Assembly (NCBI GenBank): GCA_026416655.1
Contig: JAOAES010000339.1
Location: 1-23,366, forward strand
Direction of reading: 5' to 3'
DNA from: Fimbriimonadales bacterium
Lineage (GTDB): Bacteria > Armatimonadota > Fimbriimonadia > Fimbriimonadales > GBS-DC
Length of the DNA stretch: 23,366 nt
Below are positions 1 to 5,011 of this stretch, piece after piece. A model generated the notes under the pieces. That model was not told the DNA's origin. It searched no databases and was given only the letters and a program-made list of their open reading frames with translations. Numbering within the stretch: position 1 is the first letter of the stretch; each line of letters opens with the position of its first letter. The position numbers were made by a program, and so were the translations under genes.

Positions 1-1
1 C

Positions 2-253
2 CTGGTGCTGATGGACTGCCAGATGCCTGAGATGGACGGCTACGAAGCCACGCGGCGGATCCGCGCTTACGAAGCGCCGCGCGGACTGCACATCCCGATT
101 ATCGCGCTTACCGCGAACGCCCTCGAAGGCGACCGCGAAACGTGTCTCCAGTGCGGGATGGACGATTACCTTAGCAAACCCATCAATCCCGACCTGCTGT
201 GGGAGAAGTTAATGCGATGGGGTCGGGCGGCATTAGAAAAACTTGGGGAATAG
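2..253 (+). CDS. C-terminal receiver domain of a two-component protein (5' end outside window)
   Basis: Only the last 83 codons are present; the reading frame is open to the left edge. The fragment begins at the phospho-acceptor strand, LVLMDCQMPEMDGYEATRRI, whose Asp in LMDCQMP is the phosphorylation site. It continues through IIALTANAL (the conserved Thr switch) and YLSKPI (the conserved Lys). The wording MDCQMPEMDGYEATRRIR is typical of receiver domains at the C-terminus of hybrid sensor histidine kinases rather than of DNA-binding regulators, and nothing follows the receiver except about 20 residues. A stand-alone receiver cannot be excluded because the upstream part is missing. The next gene starts about 30 bases downstream on the same strand. 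Confidence 0.9.
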   Translation: MVLMDCQMPEMDGYEATRRIRAYEAPRGLHIPIIALTANALEGDRETCLQCGMDDYLSKPINPDLLWEKLMRWGRAALEKLGE

Positions 254-283
254 GCCGTATAGGAAGGATGTTCGAGACTCAAG

Positions 284-766
284 GTGAATGAAAATGGCAT
301 GCGTTATACGGAGTACGACTTCAAGTTCGCTAAAACGATTCTGCAGCAGCACTTTCCTGAACAGTTTGAGGACATTCAGGGAGCAATTGCGCAATTGGAT
401 ACACGATTGGGCAGAGCAGTGCGTCCCACGCCCGCAAAACTTCTCGCGAAGCTGCTTAGGCAACGCGGATGGCAACACGAACAGCACCCCACACCCGAAT
501 GTCCTCAGCTACGTTTCGACCTACAAAAGGAGCGCGTTGCCGTCGAGATCCAGATGTCCGATCGCGCAGATTGCTATAACGATTTTCTAAAGTTTCTACT
601 GGCTTACAATCAGGGCAGTATTGATGTGGGCGTGGAAATCGTGTACGACGACACGGTAAATGGCAGAAATATTCCGCGAATTAGTGTTGTAAAGCGTGAC
701 CTCGAAACCTATAGGCAGATATTTGCTTGCCCAATCTGGCTTATCGGGCTGAAAGAGAGCGACTGA
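284..766 (+). CDS. BglII/BstYI-type restriction endonuclease-like protein, solitary
   Basis: A 160-residue protein (GTG start) or 155 residues if the in-frame ATG at 299 is used; the latter has AAGGTGA 11 bases upstream and may be the better start. Residues 79-92 carry D-x8-E-x-Q-x-S (D79, E88, Q90, S92) in the context RVAVEIQ. This is the spacing of the metal-binding active site of BglII as I recall it (D84, E93, Q95, S97), a variant of the PD-(D/E)XK fold. It is followed by DFLKFLLAYNQGSIDVGVEI, a signature of the BglII/BamHI/BstYI nuclease group. The protein is shorter than BglII (about 223 residues). No DNA methyltransferase lies beside it: the neighbours are a receiver domain and gatC. 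The gene looks more AT-rich than its neighbours, which suggests horizontal transfer. Nuclease activity and target are inferred only. Confidence 0.72.
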   Translation: MNENGMRYTEYDFKFAKTILQQHFPEQFEDIQGAIAQLDTRLGRAVRPTPAKLLAKLLRQRGWQHEQHPTPECPQLRFDLQKERVAVEIQMSDRADCYNDFLKFLLAYNQGSIDVGVEIVYDDTVNGRNIPRISVVKRDLETYRQIFACPIWLIGLKESD

Positions 767-770
767 GCAG

Positions 771-778
771 GGTATACT
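771..778 (+). promoter_or_regulatory. -10 box GGTATACT upstream of gatC
   Basis: GGTATACT lies just after the stop of the nuclease gene and ends 10 bases before the gatC ATG. No convincing Shine-Dalgarno sequence is present (CAGGTGCG at best), so transcription may begin within a few bases of the start codon. The same GGTAYNNT form precedes seven other transcription units here. Confidence 0.5.
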
Positions 779-788
779 TGCAGGTGCG

Positions 789-1079
789 ATGGCACTCACC
801 TTAGAGCAGATGCGGCATACGGCGAAACTGGCGCGGCTGGAGCTGAGCGACGCGCAACTCATCGAGCTGATGCGCCCCATCAACGCGCTGATGGAGCATT
901 TCGAACGCCTGCAGGCGTTGCCGCTGGACGAGGTGGAGCCGACCTCGCACTCGATTCCCGTGTTCAACGCCTTTCGCGAGGACGTAGTGGGCGAAACGCT
1001 TCCGCGTGAGCAGGCGCTTGCCAACGCCCCAGAAGCCCGCGACGGGCTGTTCATCGTGCCGCGCATTGTGGAGGAGTAG
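789..1079 (+). CDS. gatC: Asp-tRNA(Asn)/Glu-tRNA(Gln) amidotransferase subunit C
   Basis: A 96-residue protein of normal GatC length. The opening, LEQMRHTAKLARLELSDAQL, is the family hallmark, and the middle segment LDEVEPTSHSIPVFNAFRED with the late REQALANAPEARDGLFIVPRIVEE matches the extended GatC tail that wraps around GatA. GatC stabilises GatA and GatB in the GatCAB complex, which converts mischarged Glu-tRNA(Gln) and Asp-tRNA(Asn) to Gln-tRNA and Asn-tRNA in the cytoplasm. gatA follows after an 80-base gap filled by a palindromic repeat; gatB is not in the window. ATG 789 is the only sensible start and sits close behind a GGTATACT box. Confidence 0.96.
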   Translation: MALTLEQMRHTAKLARLELSDAQLIELMRPINALMEHFERLQALPLDEVEPTSHSIPVFNAFREDVVGETLPREQALANAPEARDGLFIVPRIVEE

Positions 1080-1085
1080 CGATGC

Positions 1086-1146
1086 CGTCGGCGGGGACGC
1101 CGACGCTACGAACTCGCTGTGCGTAGCGTCGGCGTCCCCACCGACG
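1086..1146. repeat. Long palindromic repeat between gatC and gatA
   Basis: Two 25-base arms (1086-1110 and 1122-1146) are reverse complements with one mismatch (1092 against 1140), separated by an 11-base loop. Each arm can also fold alone: the left arm has an 8-bp stem around GGGA, and the right arm CGTCGG pairs with CCGACG. This nested symmetry resembles REP/BIME-type intergenic elements. It ends four bases before the gatA GGAGGG ribosome site, so transcripts of the two genes may carry a strong hairpin there. There is no U-tract, so it is not a classical terminator. Confidence 0.85.
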
Positions 1147-1159
1147 AACGGAGGGAAAC

Positions 1160-2641
1160 ATGAACGAACTGCTGAGCCTGAGCCTTGCCGAAATCAGCCA
1201 GAAACTGCAGAATCGCGAGATTTCCGCCGTCGAGCTGACGGAAGCGGTGCTGACGCATATCAGCGTGGCAGAGCCGCAGGTACAGGCGTTCATCACTCCG
1301 ACGCCTGAACTCGCGCTGGAGATGGCACGACAGGCGCAGGCGCGCCTCGATTCGGGCGAGCGCAGCCCGCTACTGGGTGTGCCGATTGCGCTCAAAGACA
1401 ACCTTTGCACGGCGGGCGTGCGCACCACCTGCGCCTCACGGATTCTGCATAACTTCGTCCCCCCTTACGACGCGACGGTGGTCAAACGCCTGCGTGAGGC
1501 GGGCGCGGTGTTCGTCGGCAAGCTCAATATGGATGAGTTCGCGATGGGGTCGTCCACCGAGTTCTCGGCGTTCCATCCGACGCGCAATCCGTGGGATCTG
1601 GAGCGTGTGCCGGGCGGTTCGTCGGGCGGCTCGGCAGCGGCGGTCGCCGCGCATATGGCGTATGCAACGCTCGGCTCCGACACAGGCGGCTCGATTCGGC
1701 AGCCCGCCGCCTTCTGCGGCGTCGTCGGTCTCAAGCCCACCTACGGGCGCGTGAGCCGCTATGGACTCGTCGCCTACGCCTCCTCGCTGGATCAAATCGG
1801 ACCCATCACGAAAACTGTCGAGGATTGCGCTATCATGCTCAACGCCATCGCGGGCAAAGATCCCCACGACGCCACCAGCGTCAATTTACATACCCCTGAC
1901 TTCCGCGACGCGCTTATCGAAGACATCAAGGGCATACGGCTGGGCGTGCCGAGGGAGTTTTTCGCGCAGGGTGTTCAACCTGAAGTCGCCGAAACCGTGC
2001 GCAAAGCGATTGGGTTGCTGGAGTCGGTCGGTGCAGAGGTGCAGGAGGTCTCGCTGCCGATGGCGGAGCAGTCGCTGGCGATTTATTACATTCTCGCGCC
2101 TGCCGAGTGTTCTTCTAATCTCGCGCGCTATGACGGCGTGCGCTACGGGTTGCGCGTCGGCGCAGAGAAAGGGCACATCGGCATGATGGAAGCCACGCGC
2201 GCGGCGGGGTTCGGGAAAGAGGTGACTCAGCGCATCATCATCGGAACCTACGCGCTCTCGTCGGGCTACTATGACGCTTTCTACCTGAAGGCGCAGAAAG
2301 GGCGCACCCTGCTGCGTCAGCAGTTCGACGAGGTGTTCCGCCAAGTCGACGCGCTCGTGTGCCCCACGACGCCGACGCCTGCCTTCAAACTCGGTGAGCT
2401 GGTAGACGATCCGCTTGCGATGAAGCTTGCCGATGTACTGACCATTCCGGTCAATCTCGCGGGATTGCCCGGGCTAAGCGTCCCGTGCGGTTTCGTGAAC
2501 GACCTGCCCGTCGGTCTGCAGATTATCGGCAAGCCGTTCGATGAGTTGACCGTGCTGCGCGTCGGTTATGCGTGGGAGCAGCTCGCGTGTCTGCAAGACG
2601 AGCTTCGCATGCCGCGCGGGCTGGCGAAAGTATTAGCTTGA
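1160..2641 (+). CDS. gatA: Asp-tRNA(Asn)/Glu-tRNA(Gln) amidotransferase subunit A
   Basis: A 493-residue amidase-signature protein of normal GatA length. The catalytic Ser-cisSer-Lys triad is intact: K79 in PIALKDNL, S154 in PGGSSGGSAA and S178 in DTGGSIRQP, the same numbers I recall for Staphylococcus aureus GatA. LKPTYGRVSRYGLVAYASSL follows the triad as in other GatA proteins, and the C-terminal AGLPGLSVPCGF and PVGLQIIGKPF motifs are complete. GatA releases ammonia from glutamine and channels it to GatB for transamidation of mischarged tRNA. GGAGGG at 1150-1155, four bases before ATG 1160, fixes the start. It follows gatC and is 15 bases ahead of the cyclase gene on the same strand. Confidence 0.98.
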   Translation: MNELLSLSLAEISQKLQNREISAVELTEAVLTHISVAEPQVQAFITPTPELALEMARQAQARLDSGERSPLLGVPIALKDNLCTAGVRTTCASRILHNFVPPYDATVVKRLREAGAVFVGKLNMDEFAMGSSTEFSAFHPTRNPWDLERVPGGSSGGSAAAVAAHMAYATLGSDTGGSIRQPAAFCGVVGLKPTYGRVSRYGLVAYASSLDQIGPITKTVEDCAIMLNAIAGKDPHDATSVNLHTPDFRDALIEDIKGIRLGVPREFFAQGVQPEVAETVRKAIGLLESVGAEVQEVSLPMAEQSLAIYYILAPAECSSNLARYDGVRYGLRVGAEKGHIGMMEATRAAGFGKEVTQRIIIGTYALSSGYYDAFYLKAQKGRTLLRQQFDEVFRQVDALVCPTTPTPAFKLGELVDDPLAMKLADVLTIPVNLAGLPGLSVPCGFVNDLPVGLQIIGKPFDELTVLRVGYAWEQLACLQDELRMPRGLAKVLA

Positions 2642-2648
2642 GCTGTGG

Positions 2649-2656
2649 GGTATTCT
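2649..2656 (+). promoter_or_regulatory. Possible -10 box GGTATTCT at the start of the cyclase gene
   Basis: GGTATTCT abuts the ATG at 2657 directly. If it works as a -10 element, the start of transcription would fall near the in-frame GTG at 2663, giving a leaderless message. Alternatively the gene is read through from gatA and the match is chance. Confidence 0.3.
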
Positions 2657-3523
2657 ATGCGGGTGATTCGGCGAGGCTGGGTAATGGGTTGCGCACTGGG
2701 GTTGACGGCGATGCTGGGGTTGCACGCCTGTCAGATGGCGAGCAACAGCGCGCCCCCCTCCTCCCAGCCGCCGCCCCAGACCACTACTCCGCCCCCTGAA
2801 CCGGAGCCGGAGATCCCCGTGTACCGCTACCGTATCGTGAACACCTTCCCCCACGATAACAACGCCTTCACGCAAGGGCTGGAGTTCCACAACGGCTATC
2901 TGTATGAAAGCACGGGACTGAACGGGCAGTCGTCGCTGCGCAAAGTGGAGCTGCGCACGGGGCGCGTGCTGCAAATTCATCGGCTTGCACGGGAATACTT
3001 CGCCGAAGGAATCACGATTTTCGGCGACCGAATCTACCAACTCACATGGCAGAACGGCGTCTGTTTCGTGTATCGCCTCAACAACTTCCGACAGGAGACG
3101 CAGTTCCGCTACTACGGCGAGGGCTGGGGCTTGACCAACGACGGCAAGCACCTGATCATGAGCGACGGCTCCGAAACAATCACCTTCCGCGATCCCGAAA
3201 CGTTTGTGGAAGTGCGTAAAATCACCGTGCGGGCGCAGGGTAAACCCGTTCGCAACCTGAACGAGCTGGAATACATCGAGGGCGAAATCTGGGCGAATAT
3301 CTGGCACAGCGATATGATTGCCCGAATCGACCCTCAATCGGGCTTGGTGAAGGCATGGGTTGACATGGAAGGCTTGCCCGTGCCTAATCGCGGTCTGGAG
3401 GATGTGCTGAACGGCATCGCCTACGACCGCCAGAACAAGCGCATCTTCGTCACGGGTAAAAACTGGAGCAAGCTGTTCGAGATCGAGGTGATTGCGCCCG
3501 ACCGAAGCGCGAAACAACCATAG
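2657..3523 (+). CDS. Glutaminyl-peptide cyclotransferase, predicted lipoprotein
   Basis: A 288-residue protein from ATG 2657; an in-frame GTG at 2645 would add four residues and one at 2663 would remove two. The N-terminus has RVIRR, a hydrophobic stretch and a lipobox ending LHAC with Cys25, then a Pro/Ser/Thr-rich linker to about residue 53. This indicates export and lipid anchoring. The rest matches the Glu_cyclase_2 (plant/bacterial) family: NAFTQGLEFHNGYLYESTG at 70-87, then the AEGITIFGDRIYQLTW, WGLTNDGKHLIMSDG, LNELEYIEGEIWANIW and DVLNGIAYD blade motifs of a five-bladed propeller. Family members cyclise N-terminal glutamine to pyroglutamate. The start lies 15 bases after gatA and the end is 2 bases before the next gene. 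Confidence 0.9.
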   Translation: MRVIRRGWVMGCALGLTAMLGLHACQMASNSAPPSSQPPPQTTTPPPEPEPEIPVYRYRIVNTFPHDNNAFTQGLEFHNGYLYESTGLNGQSSLRKVELRTGRVLQIHRLAREYFAEGITIFGDRIYQLTWQNGVCFVYRLNNFRQETQFRYYGEGWGLTNDGKHLIMSDGSETITFRDPETFVEVRKITVRAQGKPVRNLNELEYIEGEIWANIWHSDMIARIDPQSGLVKAWVDMEGLPVPNRGLEDVLNGIAYDRQNKRIFVTGKNWSKLFEIEVIAPDRSAKQP

Positions 3524-3525
3524 TC

Positions 3526-4017
3526 ATGCGTCCGCCCGAATCGAAGCTTCTCACGCGCGAGCAACTGGCGCAGCTCGCCCCCATGTGGCGCGAGGCGGGC
3601 AAGAAGGTTGTGCTGACGAACGGCTGTTTTGACCTGCTCCATGTGGGGCATCTGCGTTACCTGCAAGAGGCGCGACGGCTGGGCGATTTGTTGGTGGTAG
3701 GAGTCAACAGCGACGACTCTGTGCGCCAGCTCAAAGGGGAATCGCGCCCCATCATCCCGGAACGGGAACGCGCCGAACTCCTCGCGGGGCTGGAGTGCGT
3801 GGACTATGTAACGATTTTCGACGAACCGACGGCGGTGGAGTTAGTGAACCTGATCCAGCCTACCTACTACGCGAAAGGCGGCGACTACACGGAGCAGGAT
3901 TTGCCTGAATCGGAGGCGGTGATTGCGCACGGCGGGTTTGTAGTCATCCTGCCTTTGCATCCGGAGCGTTCCACGAGCGCAATTGTGGAGCGGATACGCG
4001 CCGATAGCAATCGGTAA
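3526..4017 (+). CDS. rfaE2: D-glycero-beta-D-manno-heptose 1-phosphate adenylyltransferase (stand-alone)
   Basis: A 163-residue nucleotidyltransferase equivalent to the C-terminal half of HldE. The cytidylyltransferase signature TNGCFDLLHVGH has the HxGH motif at 39-42. KGGDYTEQDLPESEAV (117-132) and the closing ERSTSAIVERI (147-157) are specific for the RfaE domain II group. It transfers AMP from ATP to heptose 1-phosphate to give ADP-heptose, the precursor of the lipopolysaccharide inner core, which implies an outer membrane. The usual fused kinase domain is absent, so a separate HldA-type kinase would have to lie elsewhere. The ATG is 2 bases after the cyclase stop codon, indicating translational coupling. 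Confidence 0.94.
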   Translation: MRPPESKLLTREQLAQLAPMWREAGKKVVLTNGCFDLLHVGHLRYLQEARRLGDLLVVGVNSDDSVRQLKGESRPIIPERERAELLAGLECVDYVTIFDEPTAVELVNLIQPTYYAKGGDYTEQDLPESEAVIAHGGFVVILPLHPERSTSAIVERIRADSNR

Positions 4018-4065
4018 TCGGTTCCCCTTGACACCAAAAATCGACTCAAGCGTCAAAAAAGCGCA

Positions 4066-4073
4066 GGTATACT
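4066..4073 (+). promoter_or_regulatory. -10 box GGTATACT upstream of the secreted protein gene
   Basis: GGTATACT ends 38 bases before ATG 4112, leaving room for a leader with a strong ribosome site. The octamer is identical to that of gatC. No -35 hexamer is clear at the usual spacing; a TTGACA at 4028-4033 is 34 bases away. Confidence 0.5.
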
Positions 4074-4111
4074 TTTTCCGCGTATCAACGCAGATGCAGG
4101 AGGCAGATGCT

Positions 4112-5011
4112 ATGAGGAAACTCGCGAGTTTAGTGGCGATATGCGTGTTCACGAGCGCCGTCTGGGCGCAAGAATCGACGAGCCTGCAGTTCAAATTCAC
4201 CGAGAAGCAGCGCGAACTATACGATGCGACGGTCGAACTGAGCGGCAACCTGCCCATTCCCGGCGCGGCGGGCATGGCGGGCACACTGAAGCTGATTATG
4301 ACCCTGTTTATGCAGGTAGACAAAGTGGAGGACGGCGGCAAGGCGACAGTCAAGACGGGACTGGAAGCGTTCGAAGCCGAGTTCAACGGGCAGCCCTTCC
4401 CCGTTGGGCTGGATATGGCGCGGAATGTCATCCCCGACTCGACGGCGACCGTGCAGCCGAACGGCAAGCTCGATGGTTTGCAGGGCGGTGGCGGTCTAAT
4501 GGGCTTCCAGCTGCCCGGTTTCGACCCGCGCAATATGGCGACGCTGCTGTTCCCCACCGAGCTGCCAGAGAAGCCGCTCACGAACGGAATGACCTGGCAG
4601 TTCACCCGCGCTATCGGGGCGGGCAACGACGCACTCAAAATCCCGATGAACGCTCGCTACGAGGGCGTGGAAGAGCAGAACGGCGTCAAGCTCCACAAAA
4701 TCACGCAGACCTTCGAACAGAACATCGAGGCGTATCAGGATGCCTTCTATCAGCCAACTAACGACAAAGACTCTGCTGTGCGTGTCACGAAAGGCGTGAT
4801 GAAGGGCACGATGACGATGTGGTATCACCCTGAGACCGGACTGGTGCAGCGCATGACGATGCAAGCCAGCCTGAACCAGACGACGGAACCCATCAAGAAG
4901 GATGGCTCCGAGGTGAAAGATTTCGAGCGCGAGACGAACGAGGTAAAGCTCGTGGCGTCGCTTACGCGCAAGGAGCCGAAGAAGGAGGCAGCCCCCGCGA
5001 GTGGGAATTAA
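4112..5011 (+). CDS. Secreted protein of unknown function
   Basis: A 299-residue protein. The start is ATG 4112, eight bases after AGGAGG at 4098-4103; a longer in-frame extension to 3983 would run into the previous gene. The N-terminus is a signal peptide: MRKLASLVAICVFTSAVWAQ, with cleavage likely after AWA-type residues 17-19. The mature part opens with SLQFKFTEKQRELYDATVEL and has several Met/Gly-rich amphipathic stretches, and it ends in a charged Lys/Glu tail. It looks like a periplasmic beta-rich domain, loosely like the DUF6263-type exported proteins, but I do not recognise a specific family. The last 11 bases overlap the candidate GTG start of the outer-membrane barrel gene, so the two are probably co-transcribed and may function together at the envelope. 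Confidence 0.85.
   Translation: MRKLASLVAICVFTSAVWAQESTSLQFKFTEKQRELYDATVELSGNLPIPGAAGMAGTLKLIMTLFMQVDKVEDGGKATVKTGLEAFEAEFNGQPFPVGLDMARNVIPDSTATVQPNGKLDGLQGGGGLMGFQLPGFDPRNMATLLFPTELPEKPLTNGMTWQFTRAIGAGNDALKIPMNARYEGVEEQNGVKLHKITQTFEQNIEAYQDAFYQPTNDKDSAVRVTKGVMKGTMTMWYHPETGLVQRMTMQASLNQTTEPIKKDGSEVKDFERETNEVKLVASLTRKEPKKEAAPASGN

Noticed and set aside
4001..4014. CCGAT-AGCA-ATCGG stem at the end of the heptose enzyme gene as a terminator
   Set aside because: It overlaps the last codons, is only 5 bp long and has no U-tract after it.
4028..4073. TTGACA at 4028-4033 as the -35 partner of TATACT at 4068
   Set aside because: The 34-bp spacing is twice the functional distance.
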